A DNA stretch of 64,000 nucleotides from Sphingomonas lycopersici (GCF_026130605.1 NZ_JANFAU010000010.1:1-64000), one strand, 5' to 3'. Positions 25,600 to 37,131 are shown, counted from the stretch's first letter. Notes: generated from the letters alone by a model not told the origin. Program-made: numbers and translations.

Positions 25600-26853
25600 T
25601 CAAATGCGACGAAAAGATTGCCACCGGCCGCGTGCCATGCTGCGCCACAGCCATTCGGCCGGGCCATAGGCGAATCGTTCCAGCCAGGGTTGCGACCAGC
25701 CGAGCATCGCGGTCCAGATCGCGAATACCACGGGGTAGAGCTGCCAGCGTTCCAGTCGGCCGAACCAGCCGAGGCCGTAGCCGTAGAAAATCAGCGTGCA
25801 GACGATGCTGGTGCCGAGATAGTTGCTGAATGCCATCCGCCCCGCCGCGGTGAGCCGCGCCGCGAGCCAGCGCGCGCGGCCCGAGGTGACGAACAGGATC
25901 ACCAGCGCCGCCTCCGCCACCGCCAGCGCCGGGCGCAGCAGGGTGAGGTGGAGCGGCTCGGTGAGCAGCAGCAGGATCGGATCGAAATGCGTCGCGCTCA
26001 TCCAGCCGGCCAGCGCGACATAGAGCGGGATCGTCACCCCCGCGCCGGCCACCGCCACCGCCCAATAATACCGTCGCGCCCAGCCGCCCGAGAAGAAGCC
26101 GGCGCGGAACAACGCCATGCCGAGCAGCATCAGCCCGAGCGTTTCGGGCAGCATCCACGGCATCACCTGAGTCTCGATCTCGAAGGCGGCTTCCGCCCGC
26201 GCGCGGGTGACCGTGTTCCAGTCGCCACGATAGATTGCGATCTGCTCGGCAGAGGGGGGATGCGGGGGAAGCAGCGCGGCCTGATAGTCCTTCCATTGCG
26301 CGCGCACCGCCGCGCTTGCGTGGGGCGTGGCGGCGGCCGCCTCGAACCGGCGGGTGTCGTTATAGACGAGCAGGCCGAGCGCGAGCTGCCACAGCAGCAG
26401 GAGCGCGCCGAGGCTCGCGAGCATGCGCACCGGCCAGCGCCACGCGACGAAGGCGAGCGCGCCGCAGAAGGCATAGAGCGTCAATATGTCGCCGGCCCAG
26501 ATCAGATAAGCGTGGACGAGGCCGATCGCGAACAGGCTCGCGGCGCGCGCATAATGGACCCGCGCGGGGCTTTCGCCGCTCGCCAGCGCGCGTTCGGCGA
26601 CGAGCACCGTCGAGGCGCCGAACAGCATCGTGAACAGCCCGCGCATCTTGCCGTCGGCGAGGACGAAGACGATCGCCCAGCTCCACCAGTTCGCGCCCTC
26701 CGCGCCGCCGGCGAAATGCGGGTCGACATAGGCATAAGCGGGCAGCGCGAACGAAACGATGTTGAGCAGCAAGATGCCCATCACCGCCACCCCGCGTACC
26801 GCGTCCAGCGTCGCAATCCGCGCCGGCGCCGCCTTTTCACGATCGATCGACAT
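25600..26853 (-). CDS. DUF418 family membrane protein
   Basis: 417 residues with about ten hydrophobic helices. It opens RIATLDAVRGVAVMGILLLNIVSFALP, the signature of DUF418 proteins, and ends with the DUF418 domain (AAGRMAFSNYLGTSIVCTLIFYGYGLG...WLRFAYGPAEWLWRS type; here FAYGPAEWLWRSMARGRW). Such proteins are distant relatives of acyltransferase-3 membrane proteins, and their function is unknown. No strong ribosome site precedes the ATG. Confidence 0.85.
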   Translation of the reverse strand: MSIDREKAAPARIATLDAVRGVAVMGILLLNIVSFALPAYAYVDPHFAGGAEGANWWSWAIVFVLADGKMRGLFTMLFGASTVLVAERALASGESPARVHYARAASLFAIGLVHAYLIWAGDILTLYAFCGALAFVAWRWPVRMLASLGALLLLWQLALGLLVYNDTRRFEAAAATPHASAAVRAQWKDYQAALLPPHPPSAEQIAIYRGDWNTVTRARAEAAFEIETQVMPWMLPETLGLMLLGMALFRAGFFSGGWARRYYWAVAVAGAGVTIPLYVALAGWMSATHFDPILLLLTEPLHLTLLRPALAVAEAALVILFVTSGRARWLAARLTAAGRMAFSNYLGTSIVCTLIFYGYGLGWFGRLERWQLYPVVFAIWTAMLGWSQPWLERFAYGPAEWLWRSMARGRWQSFRRI

Positions 26854-26916
26854 TCAACCCGCTTCGGCTTGTGCCTTCTTCTCCGTCGCCGCCGTGCTGG
26901 GCTGACGTCGTGTTGT

Positions 26917-27372
26917 TCAGCGCCGCCGCGCGATGAATGCGATCGGCAGCCCGACCAGCACGATATGGCAGAATAATTGCGTCACCACCGCGGGAGTCGA
27001 GGGCATCGCGCCGAACCGCAGCGGCACGACGATCAGGTTCATCATCACATAAGTGATCAGGCCATAGCCGACGCCGCCGACGATCGGCTGGCGCTTCAGC
27101 CAGGTCACGCGATCGGCGACGAGGACATAGACCGCCGCCATCACCGCCATCAGCGCATAATGGACCGCCAGCCCGAGCAGCGCGACCGGCAGCCCGCGTA
27201 CCGGGACGCCGGGAAACGGCCCGGAGGCGACATAGGCCAGCATCTCCGAAACGGTACGCTTGCCGTAGAATAAGGTGAGGCTGATCGCCGCGAGGATATC
27301 GAGCGTGCCGGCAACCACAGTGGCGCGCGCAATCCGTGCGCGGGCAGGGGAAGAAGCGAAGGATTGTGCCAT
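26917..27372 (-). CDS. Small membrane protein, function unknown
   Basis: 151 residues with four likely transmembrane helices, including ATVVAGTLDILAAISLTLFY, YALMAVMAAVYVLVADRV and YGLITYVMMNLIVVPLRFGA. The loop VTWLKRQPIVGGVGYG is basic. The start at 27372 gives a short cytoplasmic N-terminus; an upstream extension would run through the repeat at 27466. I do not recognise the family beyond a general uncharacterised membrane protein. Confidence 0.68.
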   Translation of the reverse strand: MAQSFASSPARARIARATVVAGTLDILAAISLTLFYGKRTVSEMLAYVASGPFPGVPVRGLPVALLGLAVHYALMAVMAAVYVLVADRVTWLKRQPIVGGVGYGLITYVMMNLIVVPLRFGAMPSTPAVVTQLFCHIVLVGLPIAFIARRR

Positions 27373-27465
27373 GATCCGCGAACCCGGTTGGTTGTTGTGG
27401 GGGAGGGCATAGGACGGTTGCGGATAGAACGCCAATCGGGGCGGGCGTGCCTTACAAACCAACCA

Positions 27466-27565
27466 CCCGTCGTTCCCGCGGAGGCGGGAATCCGTTCTGG
27501 CCGGCCTATCGAATCGAGCCGCAACGACAGCGTGAATGGATTTCCGCCTTCGCGGGAATGACGGG
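27466..27565. repeat. Intergenic palindromic repeat, family C (copy 1)
   Basis: Arms CGTTCCCGCGGAGGCGGGAA and TTCCGCCTTCGCGGGAATGA around a variable centre with short CGGAAT-type blocks. A related copy lies at 54205. Confidence 0.8.
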
Positions 27566-27586
27566 GAATAGCTAGGAGAAGGCGCC

Positions 27587-28576
27587 CTAAACCGTCGCCG
27601 CGCTTGCCAGCCCGCAACTGGCCGCGCCGGTTTCGATCTGGATCGTCGCATGGCCGATCCCGAAGCGGACGTGGAGCATCGTCTGCGCCGCGTAGAGGAA
27701 GTCGTCGCCGGGATGGCCGTCGGGCAGCAGCAGGTGCGCGGTCAGCCCCGGTTCGGTGGTCGACATCGGCCAGATGTGGAGATCATGGACCTCGCGCACC
27801 CCGGGCAGCGCGGCGAGCGCGGCCTCGACCCCGTCGTAGTCGATCCCGCGCGGCACCGCGGCGAGCGACATCTCCACCGTCTCGCGCAGCATTCCCCAGG
27901 TCTGCCAGAAGATCAGCGCGGCGATCACCAGGCTGACCACCGGATCGATCCACGCCGCGCCCGTCATCCAGATGACGATGCCGGCCACGACCACTCCGGC
28001 CGAGACCGCCGCGTCCGCCGCCATATGGAGATAGGCGCCGCGGATGTTGACGTCGCCCTTGCGCCCCGAGGCGAACATCAGCGCGGTGCCGGCGTTGATC
28101 AGGATCCCGACCGCCGCGACGATCGAGACGGTGAGCCCCGGCACCGGCGCGGGCTCGCCGAAGCGTTGCACCGCCTCCAGCGCGATCGCGCCGAGCGCGA
28201 CGAGCAGCAGCAGCGCATTGGCGAGCGCGGCGAGGATCGTCGATCCCTTGAGCCCATAAGTGAAGCGCTTCGACGGCGCCGCGCGGGCGAGCGCCGCCGC
28301 GCCCCACGCCACCGCGAGCCCGAGCACGTCAGAAAGATTATGCCCCGCATCCGCCATGAGCGCGACCGACCCGGTGATAAAGCCCGCCGCGCCTTCCGCC
28401 GCGACATAAGCGAGGTTCATCCCGATGCCGATCGCGAAGGCGCGATCCCATTGCATCGGCGGCGCGTGGTGGTGGTGCCCGTGGCCGTGCGAATGGCCGT
28501 GACCATGCGAATGATCGTGCGCGTGACCGTGGTCGTGCGGGTGATCGTGATCATGGCCGTGGTGATGCAATCCCAT
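27587..28576 (-). CDS. Cation diffusion facilitator (zinc/cobalt exporter, CzcD/ZitB-like)
   Basis: 329 residues. The first 38 residues are dominated by His, Asp and Gly (HHHGHDHDHPHDHGHAHD and onward), a probable metal buffer. Six transmembrane helices follow with the transport-site residues HNLSD in MADAGHNLSDVLG and HMAADAAVS. A C-terminal cytoplasmic domain has HDLHIWPMST, conserved in CDF proteins. It exports Zn(II) or similar ions by proton antiport. The ATG overlaps the recN stop by one base, so translation is coupled. Confidence 0.92.
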   Translation of the reverse strand: MGLHHHGHDHDHPHDHGHAHDHSHGHGHSHGHGHHHHAPPMQWDRAFAIGIGMNLAYVAAEGAAGFITGSVALMADAGHNLSDVLGLAVAWGAAALARAAPSKRFTYGLKGSTILAALANALLLLVALGAIALEAVQRFGEPAPVPGLTVSIVAAVGILINAGTALMFASGRKGDVNIRGAYLHMAADAAVSAGVVVAGIVIWMTGAAWIDPVVSLVIAALIFWQTWGMLRETVEMSLAAVPRGIDYDGVEAALAALPGVREVHDLHIWPMSTTEPGLTAHLLLPDGHPGDDFLYAAQTMLHVRFGIGHATIQIETGAASCGLASAATV

Positions 28577-30231
28577 CAGGCGACCTCCAATAACCTTTCC
28601 GCCTGCGCGCGGGCCTCGTCGGTGATCGTCGCGCCGGATAGCATACGCGCGATTTCCTCGCGCCGTTCGGTTTCGCCGAGCGTGGTGACGCCGGTGCGGG
28701 TGACGATGCCGTCGTGGCTCTTGGCGATCAGCAGATGCGCCGCGCCGCGCGCCGCGACCTGCGGGCTGTGCGTCACCACCAGCAATTGCGCCTGCCCCGC
28801 GAGCCGGGCGAGCCGCTCGCCGATCGCCGAGGCGACCGCGCCGCCGACCCCGCGGTCGATCTCGTCGAATACCATCGTGCGTGCGCTCCCCTCCGCCGCG
28901 AGCGCGACCTTGAGCGCGAGGATGAAGCGCGAGAGTTCGCCGCCGCTGGCGATGCGAATCAGCGGCGCGAAGGGCGCGCCCGGGTTGGTCGCGATCTCGA
29001 ACTCGACGCGGTCCTTGCCCGCCGGCCCCCAGGCCTCGCGCGCGGCGGGGGCGATCGCGGTGCGGAAGCGCGCGGCATCGAGCTTGAGCGGCGCGAGCTC
29101 GCCCGCCACCGCCTTGTCGAGCCGTGCGGCGGCGGCGGCGCGCGCCGCGCCGAGCGCCTCGGCGGCGGCGTCATAAGCGCGGGCGGCCTCCGCGACGCGG
29201 GCTTCGAGCGTGACGATGCCTTCCTCGCCGGCGTTGAGCCGCAAGAGCCGCGCGCGCAGCTCGTCGGCGAGCGCGGCGAGATCGTCGGGCTGGACGCGAT
29301 GCTTGCGCGCAAGGCCGCGCAGCTCGAACAGCCGCGCCTCGTCATCCTCCAGCGTGCGCGGATCATAGGCCAGCGCGAGCCGCGCATCGTGCAGCCGCTC
29401 CTCGGCGGTGCCCGCCTCGATCAGCGCACGATCGATCGCCGCCAGCGCCTCGGCCAGCGTGGCGTGATCGGGGGCGACGCGCTCGAGCACCCGCGCCGCT
29501 TGCCTGAGATGCGACAGTGCGCCCTCGCTGCCTTCGAGATGGGCGCCGATCGCCGAGAGATCGTCGGCGATCTTCGCCGCGCGCTGCATCGTGCGGCGCT
29601 TGTCCGCCAGCGCCTGTTCCTCGCCCGGCTCGGGGGCGAGCGCGTCGAGCTCGGCGACGGCATGTTCGAGCCATTCGCGATCGCGCGCGGCGTTGTCGAT
29701 CTCGGCGTGCGCGGCGGCGAGCGCATCCTCGGCGGCGCGCCACGCCGCCCAGGCCGCCGCGGCGGGGGCGGAGTCGATCCGGCCGTAAGCGTCGAGCAGC
29801 GCGCGATGCCCGGCGGGGGCGAGCAGCCCGCGCTCGTCGTGCTGGCCATGGATCTCGACCAGAAGCGCGCCCAGCTCGCGCAGCAGCCCGGCCGAGGCGG
29901 GCTGGTCGTTGACGAAGGCGCGGCTGCCGCCGTCGGCCTTGACGATGCGGCGGATGATCAGCGGCTCGCCGGGCTCGACCGCGAAGCCGTTGGCGTCGAG
30001 CAATTGTTCCGCGGCGGGCGAGGGATCGAAGGTCGCGGTCACGGCCGCCTGCGCCGCGCCGTGGCGCACCAGCGCGCTATCGGCGCGCGCGCCGAGCGCC
30101 AGCCCGAGCGAATCGAGCAGGATCGATTTGCCCGCGCCGGTCTCGCCGGTCAGCACGCCGAGCCCGGGGCCGAATTCGAGGTCGAGCGCCTCGATCAGCA
30201 CGACGTCGCGGATCGACAGCGCGGTCAGCAT
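28576..30231 (-). CDS. recN: DNA repair protein RecN
   Basis: 551 residues from ATG 30231; a TTG two codons upstream is less likely, since RecN normally begins ML-x-x-L. Walker A is GETGAGKS (residues 29-36). A Q-rich ABC signature region follows a long coiled coil, then RIASGGELSRFILALKVAL (signature), FDEIDRGVGG (Walker B) and VTHSPQVAA. RecN is an SMC-like ATPase acting in double-strand break repair. It lies 63 bases after bamD on the same strand and runs into the CDF gene, an unusual pairing. Confidence 0.95.
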   Translation of the reverse strand: MLTALSIRDVVLIEALDLEFGPGLGVLTGETGAGKSILLDSLGLALGARADSALVRHGAAQAAVTATFDPSPAAEQLLDANGFAVEPGEPLIIRRIVKADGGSRAFVNDQPASAGLLRELGALLVEIHGQHDERGLLAPAGHRALLDAYGRIDSAPAAAAWAAWRAAEDALAAAHAEIDNAARDREWLEHAVAELDALAPEPGEEQALADKRRTMQRAAKIADDLSAIGAHLEGSEGALSHLRQAARVLERVAPDHATLAEALAAIDRALIEAGTAEERLHDARLALAYDPRTLEDDEARLFELRGLARKHRVQPDDLAALADELRARLLRLNAGEEGIVTLEARVAEAARAYDAAAEALGAARAAAAARLDKAVAGELAPLKLDAARFRTAIAPAAREAWGPAGKDRVEFEIATNPGAPFAPLIRIASGGELSRFILALKVALAAEGSARTMVFDEIDRGVGGAVASAIGERLARLAGQAQLLVVTHSPQVAARGAAHLLIAKSHDGIVTRTGVTTLGETERREEIARMLSGATITDEARAQAERLLEVA

Positions 30232-30294
30232 CGCCAATGTTCCAGCGGCACGGGGCCGAGCCGGGCGGCAGCGGTCCGCGCCCGGGTCATGCCG

Positions 30295-31248
30295 TCAGGC
30301 CTTCGGCGCGTCCGACGAAGGCGTCGCCGGTGCGGGGGCCGGAGTGGGGGCTGCGGTCGGGGCGGCCGGCGGCTCTGCGGTCGGCGCGGCGGGGGCCGCG
30401 CTGCCCGGGGTCGCCGCGGGCTTGGTCGCGACGGGGACGACCAGCTGGCCCGGGGCGAGCGGCGCGATCGCCGTCGGCGGATATTCCTTCACCAGCTTAT
30501 AGGCGCGCGCATACCAGTCGGTGCCGGGATAATTGGCGCCGAGCACCGCCGCGGCCTTTTCCGCCTCGCCGCGCACGCCGAGCGCGAGATAGGTCTCGGT
30601 GAGCCGCATCAGCGCCTCGGGCGTGTGGGTGGTGGTCTGGTAATCATCCACCACCTTGCGGAAGCGCAGCGTCGCCGCGAGCCACTGGCCGCGCCGCTCG
30701 TAGAAGCGACCGATCTCCATTTCCTTGCCCGCAAGGTGATCGCGCACCAGATCGATCTTGAGCCGCGCGTCGGCGGCGTAGCGCGAATTGGGATAGCGGC
30801 GGATCAGCTCGCCCAGCGCGTCCTGCGCCTGCGCGCTGATCTTCTGATCGCGCGTCACGTCGCTGATCTGCTCGTAATAGCAGAGCGCGATCAGATAATA
30901 AGCGTAGGGCGCATCCTTGTTGCCGGGGTGCACCGAGATGAAGCGCTGCGCGGACTGGATCGCATCGGTGTAGCTGCGCGCGAGATAGTGGCTGAACGCC
31001 CCCATCAGCTGCGCGCGACGTGCCCAGACCGAATAAGGATGCTGGCGCTCGACCTCGTCGAACAGCGCGGCGGCCTCCTTGTAGCGATGCTGTTCGAGCC
31101 GGTGCTTCGCGGCGGTGTACAAGGTGCCCACGTCGCGCGCGACATAAGGCAAATCGCCCTTGGCGCGGTTGCGCGCGCAGCCGGCGATCGGGAGGGCGAG
31201 CGCGGCGACCAGCACCAGGCCAAGCGAACGAGGAAAAGAAGTACGCAT
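30295..31248 (-). CDS. bamD: Outer membrane protein assembly factor BamD
   Basis: 317 residues. Lipobox is in ALALPIAGC. Five TPR-like repeats follow, including LYTAAKHRLEQHRYKEAAALFDEVERQHPYSVWA and ALGELIRRYPNSRYAADAR. It binds BamA at the inner face of the outer membrane. A 70-residue Ala/Pro/Thr-rich tail after PLAPGQLVVPV is longer than in enterobacteria and is seen in sphingomonads. recN follows downstream, the common alphaproteobacterial order. Confidence 0.93.
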   Translation of the reverse strand: MRTSFPRSLGLVLVAALALPIAGCARNRAKGDLPYVARDVGTLYTAAKHRLEQHRYKEAAALFDEVERQHPYSVWARRAQLMGAFSHYLARSYTDAIQSAQRFISVHPGNKDAPYAYYLIALCYYEQISDVTRDQKISAQAQDALGELIRRYPNSRYAADARLKIDLVRDHLAGKEMEIGRFYERRGQWLAATLRFRKVVDDYQTTTHTPEALMRLTETYLALGVRGEAEKAAAVLGANYPGTDWYARAYKLVKEYPPTAIAPLAPGQLVVPVATKPAATPGSAAPAAPTAEPPAAPTAAPTPAPAPATPSSDAPKA

Positions 31249-31350
31249 TCACCGAGCCTTTAGCCTAAGCGGGCAGTGACGAACAACGGTGAAACGCAAT
31301 CCGCATGACGCGCGTTTGCACCGTGTCCAACGGGCTATTCGGGAACGATT

Positions 31351-32199
31351 ATGACTGCGACCTTGCTGGCGACGAAACGGGTGGAGAAGCCCTGGGGTCG
31401 GAACCAGCTCTATCCCGGTTTCCCCGATCCCGCCCCCGGCGGCGCGCCGATCGGCGAAGTGTGGTTCCAGTCGCCGCACCCGGAGGCGCCGGAACTGCTG
31501 ATCAAATATCTGTTCACCAGCGAGAAATTGTCGGTGCAGGATCATCCGTCGGATGCCGAGGCGCGCAAGCGCGGGCTGCCGCGCGGCAAGGACGAATGCT
31601 GGGTGGTGCTCGCTGCCGAGCCGACATCGACGATCGCGATCGGGCCCAAGGCGCCGATGACCGCCGACGAATTGCGCGCCAGCGCGCTCGACGGGTCGAT
31701 CGAGGACAAGCTCGATTGGAAAAAAGTGCAGGCGGGCGATTTCTATTATTCGCACGCCGGGGTGATTCACGCGATCGGCGCCGGGCTGACCCTGATCGAG
31801 GTGCAGCAGAATATCGACATCACCTATCGGCTGTACGATTACGGCCGCCCGCGCGAATTGCACCTCGACGACGGAGTGGCGGTGGCCGATCTCGAACCCT
31901 GGTCGCCGCCGCCGATGCCGGGCGAGGTCGCGCCGGGGCGGACGATCCTGGTCGAGGGGCCGAAATTCGTGGTCGAACGGTGGACCGGGGGCGCGCGGGT
32001 GATCGCCTTACCCGACGGGGTGTCGGGCTGGCTGGTGCCGATCGCGGGCGCCGGGGAGATCGGCGGGGTCGCGTGGCACGCGGGCGAATGCGTGATGATA
32101 TCGGGAAGCGAGGAGCTTCATGCCGAGGCGGGGAGCGACCTGTTGTTCGCTTATCCCGGTGCGCAGCGCATCGCCGTAACGTCTATCGATTCGGTGTGA
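31351..32199 (+). CDS. manA: Class I mannose-6-phosphate isomerase
   Basis: 282 residues, the short form of the family. It opens VEKPWGRNQLYPGFP. Zinc ligands lie in SVQDHPSD (Gln and His), KDECWVVL (Glu) and AGVIHAIGAG (His). It interconverts fructose-6-phosphate and mannose-6-phosphate, feeding GDP-mannose and surface polysaccharide. It is divergent from bamD with a 102-base gap. No adjacent mannose genes, so it is probably monocistronic. Confidence 0.88.
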   Translation: MTATLLATKRVEKPWGRNQLYPGFPDPAPGGAPIGEVWFQSPHPEAPELLIKYLFTSEKLSVQDHPSDAEARKRGLPRGKDECWVVLAAEPTSTIAIGPKAPMTADELRASALDGSIEDKLDWKKVQAGDFYYSHAGVIHAIGAGLTLIEVQQNIDITYRLYDYGRPRELHLDDGVAVADLEPWSPPPMPGEVAPGRTILVEGPKFVVERWTGGARVIALPDGVSGWLVPIAGAGEIGGVAWHAGECVMISGSEELHAEAGSDLLFAYPGAQRIAVTSIDSV

Positions 32200-32373
32200 A
32201 TTCCACACCCGTTCCAATGCCATCGCTGACATGCTCCACGATGGTACAAAAGGCAAAATCTTGTAAAAATGGGCGACTGAAACGTCGTTAATTTCCTGTT
32301 AAACCGAGTCTCCAGCCCACGGAAAAACCAGTGGGGCGAGGTCGCCACCGATTCGCGTTTTGGGAGACGAGAC

Positions 32374-33015
32374 ATGAACATTAAGGGTGCGGGGGCGACC
32401 GCTCTCGCTTTGGCGGCCGTTGTGGCTATTCCGCAGGCATATGCAGCACCGGTTATCGCGGGCGGTTTCACGCTCGATACCGGCACGTTCGGCGCGCAGA
32501 CCGGCGTGCATTTCCAGAACCAGATCAACTCGACGACCGTGGGCGGGGTCGTCAATCAGGACGGATCGAGCGTCACCTTCACGTCGACCGATGCGATCAC
32601 TGGCGGTGGTGGTGGCGGTGAAGCCACGATCAGCGGCACGATGACCAATCTGACGGTCGATTTCGCCAAGGCGTGGGACAATCTGACCTTCGCCTTCTCG
32701 AACGACACTGCTTTCACCTTCAATATGTGGGTTAACGGCGTCGAGCTGTTCACCTCCGGGGGGAATTGCAGCGTGATCTGTTCGGCCAAGAAGAATGCCA
32801 ACAATCAGTTCACGCTGAGCGGCACCGGCATCCAGAGCGTATCGTTCACTTTCGATCCGCAGATCGCGACGGCCAAGCAGTTCCGCGTCGAGGGCCTGAG
32901 CCAGATCGGCGGCGGGGTGCCCGAGCCGGCGACCTGGGCGCTGATGATCCTCGGCTTCGGCGCGATTGGCGGCACGCTGCGCGTCCGCAACCGCCGGCTC
33001 CGCTACGCGCATTGA
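32374..33015 (+). CDS. PEPxxWA-CTERM sorting domain protein (first of two)
   Basis: 213 residues. It has a signal peptide (GATALALAAVVAIPQAYA), a beta-rich Thr/Gly/Asn-rich body with a hexa-glycine stretch, and two cysteines in GGNCSVICSA. The C-terminus has the sorting signal VPEPATWALMILGFGAIGG followed by an Arg cluster. Such proteins are processed by an exosortase and reach the cell surface or exopolysaccharide. GGGAGACGAGAC precedes ATG 32374, and a strong terminator follows. The exosortase gene is not in the window. Confidence 0.9.
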   Translation: MNIKGAGATALALAAVVAIPQAYAAPVIAGGFTLDTGTFGAQTGVHFQNQINSTTVGGVVNQDGSSVTFTSTDAITGGGGGGEATISGTMTNLTVDFAKAWDNLTFAFSNDTAFTFNMWVNGVELFTSGGNCSVICSAKKNANNQFTLSGTGIQSVSFTFDPQIATAKQFRVEGLSQIGGGVPEPATWALMILGFGAIGGTLRVRNRRLRYAH

Positions 33016-33036
33016 GCGTCGGCGATCGAGTCGATG

Positions 33037-33074
33037 AAAAAGGGCGTCGGTCGCTAGACGACCGGCGCCCTTTT
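33037..33074 (+). terminator. Rho-independent terminator after PEP-CTERM gene
   Basis: 12-bp stem (GGGCGTCGGTCG / CGACCGGCGCCC, one G-T pair), 5-nt loop, followed by TTTTC and preceded by AAAAA. It could also serve the convergent gene at 33098. Confidence 0.85.
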
Positions 33075-33097
33075 CTATCCGAGCCGTAAGCGCCCGG

Positions 33098-33634
33098 TTA
33101 TTTCTCCGAGGCTTTCTCGAACGCTTCGAGCCCGGCGCGATCCTCGTGCGAGACGAATTCGCACGCCAGCATCGTCTTGCCCTTGAGCCCCGGCCCCTGC
33201 CGCGCGACGAGCGAGACGAGCCCCATCGCCTTCATCGGCTGCTCGGCATCGGGTAATTGCCGCGCGAAACCGGTGGTCGAGGCGCCGAACAAATGGCTCT
33301 TTTCCGGCGCGAGATGATAGGTTTCGGCGAGCTTCGCCGCCACGTCGCCGTCGATCAGCACCCCGAATGCCGAATTGGCGAACAAGATGTCCTGCGTGGT
33401 GAAGCCGTCGCGCGCGATCGCCGCCGGGAGGTGATAAACCGCCGCGCCGAACAGCGACATATCGGGCTTCGTCAGCTTTTCCGCGGCATTGTAGAGCGTC
33501 GTCGCATGGTCGAACGAATAAGGCGGCTGGCATATCGCCGCGGCGAAGAAATCGGGCTGGGCGGCATCCTCGGCGGCGGCTGGGCCGGCGGTGAGCAGCA
33601 GGGCGAAGGCGGCAAGCGCGAAACGGCGGATCAT
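33098..33634 (-). CDS. Exported protein of unknown function
   Basis: 178 residues from ATG 33634, which gives a clean signal peptide (MIRRFALAAFALLLTAGPAAAED); ATG 33655 would add seven residues. The mature part has two cysteines (AAICQPPYS near the start and MLACEFVSHED near the end) that could form a disulfide, and SFDHATTLYNAAEKL. I do not recognise the family. Probably periplasmic. It lies between the PEP-CTERM gene and purL. Confidence 0.7.
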   Translation of the reverse strand: MIRRFALAAFALLLTAGPAAAEDAAQPDFFAAAICQPPYSFDHATTLYNAAEKLTKPDMSLFGAAVYHLPAAIARDGFTTQDILFANSAFGVLIDGDVAAKLAETYHLAPEKSHLFGASTTGFARQLPDAEQPMKAMGLVSLVARQGPGLKGKTMLACEFVSHEDRAGLEAFEKASEK

Positions 33635-33708
33635 GCTCGCCGTCTGCGCCGGCAACGGTACGCGATCAAGGGTTGTCCCGCCTTTGCGAGGTTCGCGTCC
33701 GCTATCCT

Positions 33709-33790
33709 CCGTTCGCCCTGAGCTTGTCGAAGGGCTGTCCTGCTTCCGAGGAAGAAAGGGCGGGGCTTCGACAAGCTCCGCCCGAACGGG
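33709..33790. repeat. Intergenic palindromic repeat, family A (copy 3)
   Basis: Arms as at 501, with centre CTGCTTCCGAGGAAGAAAGG. It lies between purL and the exported protein gene. Confidence 0.88.
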
Positions 33791-33816
33791 GACCGGACGC
33801 TATTTGACCGCGTCCT

Positions 33817-36024
<2,208 letters not shown>

Positions 36025-36078
36025 GCGCCGCGCCTTACGAGGCAAAGCCGATCGGAACAACTCCTTGTGTCCCCGCCT

Positions 36079-36102
36079 GGGCTCCCGCCTTCGCGGGAGC
36101 CC
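36079..36102. repeat. Perfect short palindrome between arsC and purL
   Basis: 10-bp arms GGGCTCCCGC and GCGGGAGCCC with 4-nt loop CTTC. It is the same core as the hairpin inside the GNAT gene at 18938. No T-run follows in the gene direction. Confidence 0.75.
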
Positions 36103-36111
36103 AAAAGGGCC

Positions 36112-36432
36112 TCACAGAATCTCGTGCACCTTTTCCGGCGGGCGGGCGATGACGACGCCCTTTTCGGTTTCGACCACCGGGCGCTCGATCAGCGCGGAAT
36201 CGGCGGCCATCGCGTCGAGCGCGGCGTCATTGTCGGCGAACTTGGGTGCATCCTTGCGCATCGCGTCGCGCGGCGCGATCCCGCCGCGCGCGTAGACGCG
36301 CTTGAGCTCGTCGCGCGTCGGCGGCGATTTGAGATATTCGACGATGGTGACCTCGGCCCCGGCTTCGTTGAGCAGGGCGAGCGCCTCGCGCGACTTGGAG
36401 CAGCGCGGATTGTGCCAGATGATTGCCTTCAT
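36112..36432 (-). CDS. arsC: Glutaredoxin-type arsenate reductase
   Basis: 106 residues. It opens MKAIIWHNPRCSKSREALALL with the catalytic Cys in CSKSR, and keeps the Arg-containing LKSPPTRDEL and ALIERPVVE segments. It reduces arsenate with glutathione and glutaredoxin. There are no ars operon genes nearby, so it may serve general thiol chemistry. It lies 9 bases downstream of the YdjM-like gene on the same strand. Confidence 0.88.
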   Translation of the reverse strand: MKAIIWHNPRCSKSREALALLNEAGAEVTIVEYLKSPPTRDELKRVYARGGIAPRDAMRKDAPKFADNDAALDAMAADSALIERPVVETEKGVVIARPPEKVHEIL

Positions 36433-36441
36433 GCTGGCATT

Positions 36442-37131
36442 CTAGACGAGGCGGACGCGCGGTCCACCCTTCACCGCGCGCGTCCGCGCCACCCAGAAAG
36501 CGAGCGCGGCGAACAGCGCATAAGCGAATAACGCGAGCGCCGGCTGCGATGCGGGCAGCGGATCGACGATCGCCGCCGGCTGCGGCTGGAGCCAGTTGAA
36601 CGCCTGCAGCCCGAGCAATGCGAGCGCGAGGATCGCGGGCGAAATGCGCCCGCTGGTCCCCTTCGCCTCGGTACGGGTGAGGTAGAACAGCAGCGCGCCG
36701 AAGGTCAGCGCGAGTTCGAGCGGGATTTCGATCGCCGGGTGGTTCCACAATGCCAGCCCGTAGCGCTGGCCCGATCCGAACAAGGTAAGGTCGGGCGCGT
36801 GGACGAGAAAGTCGAGCAGCCAGTGCGACACCACCACCGCCGCGCCGATCCACGCCGCCGGCCAGCCGCCGCCGAGCCATCGCGTGCCGATCGCCCAGGC
36901 GGCGGCGAACCCTGCCGCGCCGATCAGGCTGTGGGTGAAGGGCATGTCGTAAAGGTCCATCGCATTCATCGCGGTGAAGCCGGGAACGGCGCGCATATGC
37001 TCCACCCCGACCAGCACGAAGACGAAGAAGGCGATGTCGACCAGTTGGGCGGCGACGAACAACGCGCCGAGCCGCGGCGATTTGGGGCTGCTCGCCGCGA
37101 CGAAGGCGGGCGCGTAATGGCCGATGAACAT
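36442..37131 (-). CDS. Membrane protein resembling YdjM/DUF457 metal-dependent hydrolases
   Basis: 229 residues with about seven hydrophobic helices. It has histidine motifs in membrane contexts: MFIGHYAPAF at the start, MPFTHSLIGA and VVVSHWLLDFLVHAPDL, which match the THS and SHxxLD pattern of YdjM-like proteins. Function unknown. GGAGG lies 7 bases before ATG 37131. A longer frame to 37200 is Arg-rich and less likely coding. Confidence 0.72.
   Translation of the reverse strand: MFIGHYAPAFVAASSPKSPRLGALFVAAQLVDIAFFVFVLVGVEHMRAVPGFTAMNAMDLYDMPFTHSLIGAAGFAAAWAIGTRWLGGGWPAAWIGAAVVVSHWLLDFLVHAPDLTLFGSGQRYGLALWNHPAIEIPLELALTFGALLFYLTRTEAKGTSGRISPAILALALLGLQAFNWLQPQPAAIVDPLPASQPALALFAYALFAALAFWVARTRAVKGGPRVRLV

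Noticed and set aside
28714..31263. 849-codon open frame on the plus strand
   Set aside because: Antisense to recN and bamD; composition is biased and no motif is visible.
36079..36106. Rho-independent terminator after arsC
   Set aside because: The stem is perfect, but in the arsC direction the T-run precedes rather than follows it.
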